A DNA stretch of 44,766 bases. It comes from Synergistaceae bacterium (lineage in GTDB: Bacteria; Synergistota; Synergistia; Synergistales; Aminobacteriaceae). Position numbers and translations under genes: made by a program. The notes below the pieces were generated by a model. That model was not told where the DNA came from. It saw only the letters and a program-made list of their open reading frames with translations, and made no database searches. Location of the stretch: NCBI GenBank assembly GCA_031277095.1, contig JAISLU010000049.1, positions 1 to 44,766 of the forward strand, in the 5' to 3' direction. This document shows, one piece after another, positions 24,460 to 32,657 of the stretch (position 1 is its first letter; the number at the start of each line of letters is the position of its first letter).

Positions 24460-24485
24460 GCCAAGTTTGAGCCCCTCGAAAGTAT

Positions 24486-24509
24486 AAAGTATCGAATAAA
24501 GTATCGAAT
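24486..24509. repeat. Perfect 12-bp tandem duplication before the alcohol dehydrogenase gene
   Basis: AAAGTATCGAAT twice in succession, ending directly at the AAGGAG ribosome-binding site (24510-24515) of the next gene. Confidence 0.9.
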
Positions 24510-24523
24510 AAGGAGAAATGACG

Positions 24524-25684
24524 ATGAAAGCCACGGAACTGCGTATTCCGCAGGTTCTTCTTCAAGGACCGGGATGTCTTTCCTTGATAGGAAAAGAAAT
24601 TGGAAGGCTGGGAACCAAGAAAGCTCTCTTGGTCACAGGCAAAGTCATAGAAAAGTCCGGCTATGTAGAAAGAGTGGGAAAGATCCTGGAGGCGGCCGGA
24701 TGTTCCTTTGGGGTTTTCAGCGATATCGTGGGCGAACCCGGGGACAAGGATGTTATGGCCGGAGCGGACGCCTACAGAAAGAACGGCTGCGACTTCCTCG
24801 TGGCGCTGGGGGGAGGCAGCCCCATCGACACCGCCAAAGCCATTGGGATCGTCGAAACGAACGGCGGGAAAATTACTGATTATATGGGGGTCGATAAAGT
24901 ACGAAAACCGACGCCTCCCCTGATCGCCATAGCGACGACGGCGGGCACCGGTTCGGAGATAACGAAAGTCACTATCATCAACGATACCGCCAACGACGTG
25001 AAAATGCTGATCAGTTCCCCGCTGATCGTCCCCACGGTCGCCGTCGCCGACCCGGAACTCACTCTCACCATGCCTCCCAGCGTCACCGCAGCCACGGGAT
25101 TGGATGCGTTTTGTCACGCCGTGGAAGCCTTCGTTTCCAAAAGAGAACAGCCCATCACCGATGCCCTAGCGCTGAGGGCCATCCGGCTCATTTCGCAAAA
25201 CCTGCGGAGAGCGTGGTGCAATGGAGAAGATTTAGAGGCCAGGGCGAACATGATGCTTGCCTCCACCTTGGGGGGAATCTCCTTCAGCAATTCCTCGGTA
25301 ACCCTGATCCACGGCATGTCCAGACCCATAGGCGCGCTCTTCCACATCGCCCACGGAATATCCAACGCTGTGCTGCTGCCGGTATGGGCGGAGTACACCT
25401 ATATCGCGAAGCCGGAAAAATTTGCCGAAGTGGCCGAAGTCATGGGCGAAAACGTCGCGGGCCTCTCGACCCTGGAGGCGGCCCGAAAGGCGGTGGATGC
25501 CATCGCGGCCCTTTGCAGGGACGTGGAAATCCCTCCGATCCGCAAACTGATTCCCGACCAGGCAGAATTCGAAAAACACCTCGAAAAAATGGCTCGGGAC
25601 GCAGTTGCCAGCGGAAGCCCCGGCAACAACCCCCGCTTCGTCACGGAGGAAAAGATCATCGAGCTGTACAAAAAAGCGTATTGA
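24524..25684 (+). CDS. Iron-containing alcohol dehydrogenase
   Basis: 386 residues. The ATG at 24524 is 8 nt from AAGGAG, whereas the ATG at 24518 is only 2 nt away. Group III Fe-ADH: NAD-binding GGGSPID at 96-102, TTAGTGSE at 138-145, and iron ligands Asp194 and His198 in LDAFCHAVEAF, His263 in LIHGMSRP and His277 in HIAHG. It reduces an aldehyde or oxidises an alcohol with NAD(P)(H). As last gene of the aminotransferase operon it would suit reduction of a semialdehyde such as malonate semialdehyde to a hydroxyacid. The substrate is inferred from context only. Confidence 0.9.
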   Translation: MKATELRIPQVLLQGPGCLSLIGKEIGRLGTKKALLVTGKVIEKSGYVERVGKILEAAGCSFGVFSDIVGEPGDKDVMAGADAYRKNGCDFLVALGGGSPIDTAKAIGIVETNGGKITDYMGVDKVRKPTPPLIAIATTAGTGSEITKVTIINDTANDVKMLISSPLIVPTVAVADPELTLTMPPSVTAATGLDAFCHAVEAFVSKREQPITDALALRAIRLISQNLRRAWCNGEDLEARANMMLASTLGGISFSNSSVTLIHGMSRPIGALFHIAHGISNAVLLPVWAEYTYIAKPEKFAEVAEVMGENVAGLSTLEAARKAVDAIAALCRDVEIPPIRKLIPDQAEFEKHLEKMARDAVASGSPGNNPRFVTEEKIIELYKKAY

Positions 25685-25728
25685 AGGGGTATGTGCCCTA
25701 TCGGAATTACAGCGGGGTGCATTTCAAG

Positions 25729-25755
25729 CTCAGGGGGCTCACGGGTCCCCCTGAG
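25729..25755. terminator. GC-rich hairpin between convergent genes
   Basis: CTCAGGGGG and CCCCCTGAG form a perfect 9-bp stem with a 9-nt loop, 45 bp after the alcohol dehydrogenase stop. No U-run follows on either strand, so termination would have to be factor-assisted. A smaller GGGC/GCCC hairpin lies at 25850-25863. Confidence 0.4.
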
Positions 25756-25904
25756 ACTTCTAATGACCCGATCGGGCGCAGGAGGTTTGAACGGCTCCCC
25801 AAATTTACGGCGGAGAGTTTGTAATATTATTGACCTCCAAATAGATCGTGGGCCAAAACGCCCTTCCTCGGACCCGAATCTGCCGATGGAATTTTAATGG
25901 AATC

Positions 25905-26996
25905 TCAATTTTTTTGACTGCCAAAGGGCGGGAATGAACCGAAGGGCACATCTACATTAGGAATAGCGTAAACGACGCTTTCGCCTGCCTCCACGACTGT
26001 ACCCGGCCTGAGCATCTCCTGAGAGCCGAACTTGAATACCAGCGCCCAGCCATGATCGATTTTGAAAGGAGTGTGAACGTCTTTCAGAATCGTCCAGCCG
26101 CCGTCCTTCGTCACTTCGCGGGCAAACTTGTCATAGTTTTCCCGGAAAACGAGGCCTTCGACGTCACGCACGTTTCCGCTGTAGTAGCGGAACGTTACCT
26201 TGCCGAAACCGATCTGCTCGTTTGTCCCGACAGCAACATTTTCGCCTTCCCGGATGACGATCAATCGAGCGTCCGGCGTGGTGTACGGGCTCTTTAAATA
26301 CCCACGGGCCGTATCTACTCCATTCCACTCGATCACGTCGCAATTGAGATCAAACAAGGACAACATTTCGGCAACAGTTGCCGGAGAGGCGGGTTTGAGC
26401 CACTCATACTGCCGGCTGGCGACAAAGTAAGACACGAGGTCTCCCGTGTTTATTTTTTCGCCCGGCAGTACCAATTCCGTTTTGCCGTTGCTTAAATCAC
26501 GAAGAATTGCGTCGGTAAGGGATTTCGGCACTATCCAAGCAACCCTAGACCTGAAATAAACGGTACCCGAATTTTCAGTTACGCTGGAAGCCAGGGCGTA
26601 ACGCCCAAAATTCTGCCATGTGCCATCGTTGAACTCCGCTAAATAAATTCGCGCTCGTGTCCCGGGCTCGTAGGTGTCGCTTGCGTTGAGGGCCGTGTCC
26701 GAACCATCGAGGAACATAATGATTTGTTCGTTAGCCTGACCATAGTTTTCGAGGGTCCCCTCAGCGTACTCTCCGATATTATCGCTCCCTTTGACCCAAT
26801 CGTCGCCAAAATGAAACCGCGCCATTTCGTCGAGGGTGATGACATGCGCCGGACGTTGATAGGCTGGATGCCCAAAATAATACCCAGCGAACGAATCCTT
26901 GCGGGTGGAATTATTGTCGAATGCCGGAGCTACCTCGACAAAAGTCATCGTTCCCACCATTACTGCTGCCAAAACCAATACAACTACTCGCTTCAA
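25905..26996 (-). CDS. Secreted protein of unknown function
   Basis: 363 residues from a TTG start placed 8 nt after a full GGAGGT (27005-27010). A signal peptide (MKRVVVLVLAAVMVGTMTFV...APAF) is followed by a mature protein rich in aromatic and acidic residues, for example FAGYYFGHPAYQRPAHVITL and VTFRYYSGNVRDVEGLVF. Only two Cys are expected to remain and no repeats or membrane anchors are visible. I do not recognise the family. The gene stands alone, convergent to the alcohol dehydrogenase operon, with a consensus promoter and an unusually long folded leader (27010-27163). This suggests that its output is high and controlled after transcription starts. An envelope or extracellular role is likely. 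Confidence 0.8.
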   Translation of the reverse strand: MKRVVVLVLAAVMVGTMTFVEVAPAFDNNSTRKDSFAGYYFGHPAYQRPAHVITLDEMARFHFGDDWVKGSDNIGEYAEGTLENYGQANEQIIMFLDGSDTALNASDTYEPGTRARIYLAEFNDGTWQNFGRYALASSVTENSGTVYFRSRVAWIVPKSLTDAILRDLSNGKTELVLPGEKINTGDLVSYFVASRQYEWLKPASPATVAEMLSLFDLNCDVIEWNGVDTARGYLKSPYTTPDARLIVIREGENVAVGTNEQIGFGKVTFRYYSGNVRDVEGLVFRENYDKFAREVTKDGGWTILKDVHTPFKIDHGWALVFKFGSQEMLRPGTVVEAGESVVYAIPNVDVPFGSFPPFGSQKN

Positions 26997-27009
26997 ACAA
27001 AACTACCTC

Positions 27010-27163
27010 CTTGGGCTTTGCGCCCTGATGAAATAGGGTGAAGTATCCACCCATCCAGCCGGTTGTTTAGCCGGTCTCGATTTTCAACCCATTGTCCAAA
27101 GGGTCACAACCTGCAACCATGTCCCATTCAGACAGGATATTTATGCTTAATAAAATCAAGCAA
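27010..27163 (-). promoter_or_regulatory. Long structured 5' leader upstream of the secreted protein gene
   Basis: Between the predicted transcription start (about 27163) and the Shine-Dalgarno, the minus strand offers a row of hairpins. They are TGCTT/AAGCA at the 5' end, TGTC/GACA (about 27122-27136), ACCC/GGGT (about 27086-27103), a direct repeat ACCGGCT-AAACA-ACCGGCT (about 27058-27076), GGGTG/CACCC (27036-27052) and GGGC/GCCC (27013-27025). The last ends only 2 nt before GGAGGT. No known riboswitch class could be assigned. It may be a riboswitch, a protein-binding leader or a stabilising 5' structure. Confidence 0.45.
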
Positions 27164-27169
27164 TTAAAT

Positions 27170-27198
27170 ATTATAAGCAGTATATATTGTTTTGTCCA
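27170..27198 (-). promoter_or_regulatory. Predicted strong sigma-70 promoter
   Basis: On the minus strand TGGACA (27193-27198), a 17-bp spacer, then a perfect TATAAT (27170-27175). The region around is very AT-rich (27120-27320). It drives the secreted-protein gene through a leader of about 167 nt. Confidence 0.75.
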
Positions 27199-27376
27199 GT
27201 ATTATATGTAATTTAAAAACCTTGAGAACTTAAATTTAGTGTTTACATAATTTTATTTTTAGTAACATGACTTTCTCAATAAAAAAATTGCAAATACACA
27301 CTCTTTATTTCGATTCAAAGAAATAATCATCTCAAACAGACAATCCGCCACAAGTCTAGAATAACTCTGTTGCGGT
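27199..27376. other. AT-rich spacer between divergent genes
   Basis: No open frame of interest. This part lies between the minus-strand promoter (27170-27198) and the tandem repeats upstream of nhaC. The nhaC promoter should be here, but no clear -35/-10 pair was found. Confidence 0.5.
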
Positions 27377-27464
27377 GTTGTAAAATTAAGACGTTGTAAA
27401 ATTTAAGATATAGAAAATTAAGATATAGAAATTTATGATACAGAAATTTATGATATAGAAATAA
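27377..27464. repeat. Two tandem repeat tracts (16 bp x2, 15 bp x4) upstream of nhaC
   Basis: GTTGTAAAATTAAGAC and GTTGTAAAATTTAAGA (27377-27408) are followed, with slight overlap, by four 15-bp units: AAGATATAGAAAATT, AAGATATAGAAATTT, ATGATACAGAAATTT and ATGATATAGAAATAA (27405-27464). The tract ends about 63 bp before the nhaC start. Confidence 0.9.
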
Positions 27465-27527
27465 GCCGCTTAAAGAAACGACAATAAATCGTCGTGAAAA
27501 TTCAGGCATCGAAAGGAGCTGGCGGAA

Positions 27528-28961
27528 ATGAGCCCCCAGGGCAAAAACGAGTCTTTATGTCAAACGCTGTCTGTTCCAATGGCGCTGATTCCTATGATTG
27601 CAATTGTCGTATTGGGGTTGCTGTCCGTCACGACCTGGAAGGCGGGCATGAATATTCCCATTTTGGGCGGCATTGTCGCAGCCGCCGTTGTGGGTGCAGT
27701 GCATGGGCATCGTTGGAAAGATTTACAGCAAAGTCTGGTACACGGAGTGTCGCGTGCGCTGCCTGCCGTATTTATCCTGATCATTGTCGGATCTATCGTT
27801 GGGACCTGGATTTTGGGCGGGATTATTCCCACTATGATTTACTACAGCCTCGAATTTATCAGTCCGATGATCTTCATCCCTGCCTGCACACTTGTCACTG
27901 CGCTGATCGCGACGGCGACAGGGACGTCCTTTACCTCCATCGCCACGGTTGGGCTTGCCTTGATGGCAACGGGAATCGGAATCGGATTTCCCGCGCCGGT
28001 CCTCGCCGGAGCCATTATCTGCGGAGCTTATTTCGGAGATAGCATGTCTCCGCTTTCAGACACGACAAACCTCGCTTCCGCCATGTCCGGCTGTACACTC
28101 TTCGAGCTGGTTGGCCACATGCTTTGGACTGGGATACCTGGGCTGCTCGTTTCGTGTGCGGCCTTTTTCTTTATGGGCCTTCCCTATGGCGGCGCGGTGG
28201 ACGTCCCATCTGCGACAATCGTTCAGATGCTGGAGGGGCTGCACTCTAACTTCACCATCAGCCCGTGGCTGCTCATTATTCCTGTAATCACCATCCTGTT
28301 GTCCATTTGCAAGACACCCGCGCTGCCAGCATTGCTTTCGGTTTCCCTGTTGGGCGGCATTGCGGCTCTTGCCGCGCAGCACGCCTCCGTTTCTGGGGTG
28401 ATCAATGCCATGACCAGCGGCTATAAAAGCAATACCGGCATGGCAATGCTGGACAATCTGCTCTCCCGGGGCGGCATTAATTCTATGAGCAACACTGTTG
28501 TATTGCTGTCTATGGCAACTGCGCTGGGCGGTATTCTGGAGCAGATCGGCGTGCTGGATTCATTGCTGAAAGTGGTGATGAAACGGGTGAAGAGGACCGG
28601 CGGCTTGATTCTTGTAACGGTCTTCAGCAGCCTTTTCGTGGCCTTTGCGACGGGCGCCCAATTGCTGGCGATCATGCTGCCCGCGCGGATGTTTGAACCG
28701 GAGTATCGAGCCAGGGGCCTGCACACCAAAAACCTTGGCCGTGTGGCTCAGTCGATTGGCGCAGTGGCGATCAACCTGGTGCCCTGGAGCGTTCCGTCCA
28801 TTTACGCAGCGAATATCCTCGGAGTGGAGGCGACAGCGTTCATCCCCTATGTATTTTTTGCCTATGCCTTGATTCTGCTGAATATTCTTTATGGCTATAC
28901 TGGATTTACCCTCACAAAAGAGCGCCCGAAAGAGAACGTCCCGGCGGAAAAAATACACTGA
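27528..28961 (+). CDS. nhaC: Na+/H+ antiporter, NhaC family
   Basis: 477 residues with about twelve membrane helices. The NhaC signature GDSMSPLSDTTNLASA is present near 170-185. The C-terminal half contains the family's GGILEQIGVLDSLL and FATGAQLLAIMLPARMF segments. It exchanges Na+ for H+ (some relatives exchange organic acids or amino acids for each other). AAAGGAG stands about 8 nt upstream of the ATG. It is followed 15 nt later by a metallo-beta-lactamase fold gene, so the pair is probably one transcript. Upstream there is a six-unit tandem repeat tract. Confidence 0.88.
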   Translation: MSPQGKNESLCQTLSVPMALIPMIAIVVLGLLSVTTWKAGMNIPILGGIVAAAVVGAVHGHRWKDLQQSLVHGVSRALPAVFILIIVGSIVGTWILGGIIPTMIYYSLEFISPMIFIPACTLVTALIATATGTSFTSIATVGLALMATGIGIGFPAPVLAGAIICGAYFGDSMSPLSDTTNLASAMSGCTLFELVGHMLWTGIPGLLVSCAAFFFMGLPYGGAVDVPSATIVQMLEGLHSNFTISPWLLIIPVITILLSICKTPALPALLSVSLLGGIAALAAQHASVSGVINAMTSGYKSNTGMAMLDNLLSRGGINSMSNTVVLLSMATALGGILEQIGVLDSLLKVVMKRVKRTGGLILVTVFSSLFVAFATGAQLLAIMLPARMFEPEYRARGLHTKNLGRVAQSIGAVAINLVPWSVPSIYAANILGVEATAFIPYVFFAYALILLNILYGYTGFTLTKERPKENVPAEKIH

Positions 28962-28976
28962 CGAAAGGACTCTGCC

Positions 28977-29849
28977 ATGTCTAAAAAAACAAAAGTCGTA
29001 ATGCTCGGATCTGGAACACCCAATCCCGTACCAGACCGTGCGGGTCCCTGTGTCGCTGTGGTGGTGGAAAACGAGTCTTATTTGGTCGATTTTGGCAGCA
29101 ATGTGGTACGTCAAGCGGAGAAGGCCCGCCGAATGGGTATTTCCGCCCTTTCGCCCCACAACCTTAAACGCGCCTTTTGTACCCACCTGCACTCTGACCA
29201 CACTGTAGGGATCGCGGACTTGATTTTCACTCCCTGGGTTCTGGAACGTTCCGAACCGATCCAACTGTTTGGTCCGAAGGGTCTGGCCGCCATGACGGAA
29301 CACACGACCGCTGCCTTTGAGGCGGATATCGCCGGCCGTATGTCCTCGGCCTGCCCGACACCCGAAATCGGGTATAAATCGAATGTTGTGGAGATTTCCG
29401 AGGGCGTCGTTTATGAGGATAGCCTCGTAAAAGTGGAGGCATTTCCTGTGGTGCATCCTCCCTTCGAAGCCTACGGTTACCGGTTCAAAACCGCCGACAG
29501 GGTCGTCGTCGTCTCAGGCGATACCGCTCCATGCGACAGCTTATTGCGCTACGCGAAGGGCTGCGACATACTGGTACACGAGGTGATATCGGCAACCGGC
29601 GTGCAGAAGCGCACGCCTGATTGGCGAGAATACCATACCACTGTTCACACCACCAGCACACAGTTGGGTGAGATTGCCGCCAAAACTCAGCCAGGCACGT
29701 TGGTTCTTTATCACCAGCTCTTTATGTGCGGGGAGAATGAAACCGGCGCGGAAATTGCAATTCGGGAGCGGGAGCTGGAGATTTTAGATGAAATCCGACA
29801 AAACTATCTTGGCCCTGTCTTTTCAGCAAAAGATTTGGACATTTTCTGA
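28977..29849 (+). CDS. Metallo-beta-lactamase fold hydrolase (RNase Z/arylsulfatase-like branch)
   Basis: 290 residues. Starts KKTKVVMLGSGTPNPVPDRAG, typical of the RNase Z-like branch. The zinc-binding motif THLHSDH is at 69-75, and further ligands are His in VVHPPFEAYGY, Asp in VVSGDTAP and the late His in LYHQL. No signal peptide. Many such proteins of anaerobes act on small esters, sulfates or lactones rather than tRNA. The nhaC partner suggests linkage to transport of a substrate, but nothing further can be read. Confidence 0.82.
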   Translation: MSKKTKVVMLGSGTPNPVPDRAGPCVAVVVENESYLVDFGSNVVRQAEKARRMGISALSPHNLKRAFCTHLHSDHTVGIADLIFTPWVLERSEPIQLFGPKGLAAMTEHTTAAFEADIAGRMSSACPTPEIGYKSNVVEISEGVVYEDSLVKVEAFPVVHPPFEAYGYRFKTADRVVVVSGDTAPCDSLLRYAKGCDILVHEVISATGVQKRTPDWREYHTTVHTTSTQLGEIAAKTQPGTLVLYHQLFMCGENETGAEIAIRERELEILDEIRQNYLGPVFSAKDLDIF

Positions 29850-29875
29850 ACACTGTCGTCATACTTTTATAATGA

Positions 29876-29913
29876 ATTAAGAAGATGATTTAAGAAGATG
29901 GTTTAAGAAGATG
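29876..29913. repeat. Three tandem 12-13-bp repeats at the 3' end of the amidohydrolase gene
   Basis: ATTAAGAAGATG, ATTTAAGAAGATG and GTTTAAGAAGATG. On the minus strand each unit contributes a TAA. The amidohydrolase stop codon (29890-29892) lies in the second unit. Confidence 0.85.
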
Positions 29914-31039
29914 GGAAGCGGCGGCAGCCAAAACTTTCGCGCCGTTTAGAAGCGCGTCCAGATGAAAGGTCATCTCTGCCTTATGAAGGCCGGGAGTTAA
30001 ATCCGCCCCTATCCCTACCACCGTCGATTTCAAGCCGGGCATGGCCACGGCATATTCATGAAAATCCTCTCCTCCCGGCGTGGGGAGCGGCGGCGCTACG
30101 AATTTCTCGCCCAAAGCCTCTTTTATCGCTTCCGTCACGGTCTCTATCAGTTCCGGACATCGTGTCGCAGCCGGCACTCCCGGGTGAGTCTTACAGACCG
30201 CCCGAGCTCCGTAGGCCTTCGCTGTGTCCGCGGCAATTTGAGCAATTCGCCCTCTTTGGATAGCCATAAGCTCGTTGGTTTGGGCTCGCAGGTCAAAACC
30301 CATGACGACCGAGCTCGGGATGACGTTGGAAGGATTCGGGCCGGACTGAATTTTTGTCACCTTCGCAGAATGGGGAACGGTGGGGTCCAAATGCAAAGCC
30401 TGTATGGCCTGAATGATCCCAGCGGCGGCCTCGATGGCGTTGACCCCTTGATGGGGGCGCGCTCCATGAGCGTCCTCCCCTATGATCTCCATTTCCATCA
30501 CCGTAGAGGCGCCATGCAGTATGGCGGGCGTCACCTTTCCCAACGGAAGCTCCTCTATGGGCCGCAAGTGCGTCGCGATCAAATATTGAACATCTTTCAA
30601 AACTTCGGTTTCGATAATTTTTTTCGCTCCCCCCAGGGACTCCTCGGCGGGCTGGAAAAGTACGAACAACTTCCCGGCTCTGATCCGTTTCAGGGCCGGC
30701 CAGGCTTTTCGCGGCCCACAGGACCTCCGCGCAATTGGCGTCGTGCCCGCAGGAGTGAACGGCAGCGGGCACGCCCCCTTCCCCCGTATGTATCAGCGCG
30801 TCCATATCGGCTCGCAGCCCTACATTGAAACCGGGCGCGCCGCCTTCCAGCACCCCTAAGACCCCCGTTCCTCCCAAGTTTTCCGTGACTTCGAAGCCCG
30901 CTTTGCGCAATTCTTCGGCAAGATAAGCGGAGGTCTTTATCTCCTGAAAGGCAGGCTCCGGCATGGAGTGCAGCGTTCTCCAGGTCGTTTCGACCAGGGC
31001 TTTGTTCTGATCGAGATACTCGATACATTCATTTTTCAT
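29890..31039 (-). pseudogene. M20D amidohydrolase (aminoacylase/aminobenzoyl-glutamate type), frameshifted
   Basis: The gene starts at the ATG at 31037-31039, 8 nt after AAGGAGGT. It codes for the N-terminal half (LHSMPEPAFQEIKTSAYLAE, GLRADMDAL, HSCGHDANCAEVLWAAKSLAG). It continues in another frame (KLFVLFQPAEESLGGAKK, the dimerisation domain, TPGGEDFHEYA) to the stop at 29890. The total length, 1150 nt, is one base too long. The shift falls at about 30693-30697, where a run of three G (plus strand) replaces an expected two. Otherwise the protein (about 382 residues) is complete, with all metal ligands. It could be a recent pseudogene, a sequencing or assembly error in a short homopolymer, or, less likely, recoding. 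If intact it would deacylate amino acids or peptides in the cytoplasm. Confidence 0.85.
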
Positions 31040-31055
31040 CGCAAAAACCTCCTTG

Positions 31056-31088
31056 ATATATCCCTTATATATCCCTTTATATGTCCTA
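31056..31088. repeat. Tandem 11-bp repeat before the amidohydrolase gene
   Basis: ATATATCCCTT twice (31056-31077), followed by a degenerate third copy. It ends a few bases from the AAGGAGGT ribosome-binding site on the minus strand. Confidence 0.75.
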
Positions 31089-31171
31089 TTATACCTGCGT
31101 AAGATGAAGGTCAGCGGGGTATGCAGCCTAATGGAACCGTAACATAACATAAGCCGGCGAGGTGAGAAAAG

Positions 31172-32566
31172 ATGAGACAGGAATGTCTGGGAAAAAATAT
31201 CCGCACACATTTTATAGATCTTATGCGTCTGGGCGCATTTTTTTCGCTGTTTTTTGCTTTCGGCGCCGCTGTCGCCTGGGGCAGAAGCGGGGCCATGTGC
31301 CTGCCGCCTATCGAGATCAATAAAACGGTGATCTGCTTTGCCGGGCACGAATGGGTTGTAACCGGGTATGACGATAGAGGTGTGTATCCAAGGGCCGACA
31401 GTTTGACGTTGCTGCTAAAAAACGACGACGCTGGAGGCGGATTCGGGAACGTGGAGAATCGAAACGCTAAAGGAGAGTACGTGGACGGCAATCTTTGGGC
31501 GGCGATGGATGCCCTTGCGGACGGATTCAATGCAGACGAACGCGCACTCGTCAACGTCCGCGAGCTGACCGGCGAAAGGGACAGCATCGCTGGATCGAAG
31601 CACCAGCTTTTGTGGCCACTGTCGCTGGAGGAATGGGGCACGATAGACGACACATCCGTCAGAGCTTACGGCGAGTACTGGCAGCTTCGCTCCAAGTTCG
31701 ACTCCCCCTTCGCTGGGGACAAAAGCGGCTCGAACGGAGGCAGCCTCGTTGGGATTCCCTCAAGCTGCGCGATCCGCCCTGCCCTCAGCCTGAGCCTTTC
31801 ATCCGTCGTCTTTGCGCCTTACGCTCGGGGCGCTGCGTTGAAACTAACGGTCGTGGATAACGACAATCTCAGCCTGTCGGTGAAAGACTGCTCCGAGCGC
31901 ATCCTGCGCTCAGGCGCTGGAACCCTTTCAATTCCCTACTCCGGGGCGAAAACAGGTGCAAACAAAGCCGTCACCGCAGTGATAGCCGACGCGAGGAGCG
32001 GGGCGCAGATGCTCTATCGCCGCGCCGATTGCGCGGAGGGCGGGAAAGCCGACGGCACATTCAGCCTAGCCGCTCCGGATTCCACGGTTTTACCGGGCGG
32101 AAGGTACAGGCTTTTTATCTTTAACGAGCAGATGAATGCCGATCGCGTGACGAATACCGCAAGCACCCCTGTTGAAATACCGCTTACGGCAGACGATGGG
32201 AAGCCTCCGTCTGTCGTCGCCTCCCTGCCCGATGAAATTTACGAAACGACGCCAGGGCTCGAGCTTATATTCAGCGAAATGGTTACGGCGGCGCCGGGCA
32301 AAAAAATTACAATAACGTCGGTCAACAGGTATTCTTATGTTATCGAGGGAAATGAACTGAGCTCCGCTATCGCCGGCAGGAGTACGGCAAAGATCTCCTT
32401 CGGGGATTTTAAAGACCCGTCCGGCGAGCCGCTGCCGCTGAAAGTCGGAATGAAGTGTTCGGTCAGGTCCGAAGCAGGCGCATTCACGGACATGACGGGC
32501 AATAAAACACCGGAGAATATGAGTCTGGCCGCCTTCGTCGTTACAGAGCCGATAATAATTTACTGA
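31172..32566 (+). CDS. Secreted multidomain protein (DUF6273-like plus Ig-like domain)
   Basis: 464 residues after GAGGTGAG. A long signal peptide ends near AVA-WGRSG (about residue 35). Residues about 45-215 resemble the DUF6273 type of surface domain: FAGHEWVVTGYDDRGVY, then EYWQLRS and IRPALSLSLSSVVFA. Residues about 215-350 are a beta-rich region of unknown family. Residues 350-464 look like an SbsA/Big-type Ig-like domain (PDEIYETTPGLELIFSEMV ... FTDMTGNKTPENMSLA). The domain names are by resemblance only. It has no C-terminal anchor, so it is secreted or envelope-attached. The gene is isolated, with a CCGCG/CGCGG hairpin 4 nt after its stop (32570-32585). Confidence 0.78.
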   Translation: MRQECLGKNIRTHFIDLMRLGAFFSLFFAFGAAVAWGRSGAMCLPPIEINKTVICFAGHEWVVTGYDDRGVYPRADSLTLLLKNDDAGGGFGNVENRNAKGEYVDGNLWAAMDALADGFNADERALVNVRELTGERDSIAGSKHQLLWPLSLEEWGTIDDTSVRAYGEYWQLRSKFDSPFAGDKSGSNGGSLVGIPSSCAIRPALSLSLSSVVFAPYARGAALKLTVVDNDNLSLSVKDCSERILRSGAGTLSIPYSGAKTGANKAVTAVIADARSGAQMLYRRADCAEGGKADGTFSLAAPDSTVLPGGRYRLFIFNEQMNADRVTNTASTPVEIPLTADDGKPPSVVASLPDEIYETTPGLELIFSEMVTAAPGKKITITSVNRYSYVIEGNELSSAIAGRSTAKISFGDFKDPSGEPLPLKVGMKCSVRSEAGAFTDMTGNKTPENMSLAAFVVTEPIIIY

Positions 32567-32657
32567 ACGCCGCGCAAATACGCGGACAGATTAGTTCTCC
32601 AAAACTTCACCGTTGGGCTGACGGCGCTGAGGTATCCCCGCCTGGGGTATTCCGGTT

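Noticed and set aside
27013..27025. GGGCGCAAAGCCC hairpin resembling the CGCAAAGCC core of c-di-GMP-I riboswitches
   Set aside because: The other conserved parts of that riboswitch, including the 5' GGGCAAACC segment and the tetraloop/receptor pattern, are missing; the match is confined to a simple stem-loop.
27377..27464. Clustered repeats as a CRISPR array
   Set aside because: Units are contiguous and 15-16 bp long with no spacers and no cas genes; they are tandem repeats.
27327..27509. A minus-strand frame with repeated FLYHK-like pentapeptides
   Set aside because: The repeats are simply the 15-bp DNA repeats upstream of nhaC read in frame; there is no ribosome-binding site and no continuation.
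30690..30700. Programmed +1 frameshift in the M20D amidohydrolase
   Set aside because: No stop codon or rare codon at the shift point, no slippery heptamer and no stimulatory Shine-Dalgarno or pseudoknot seen; a single-base indel explains it better.
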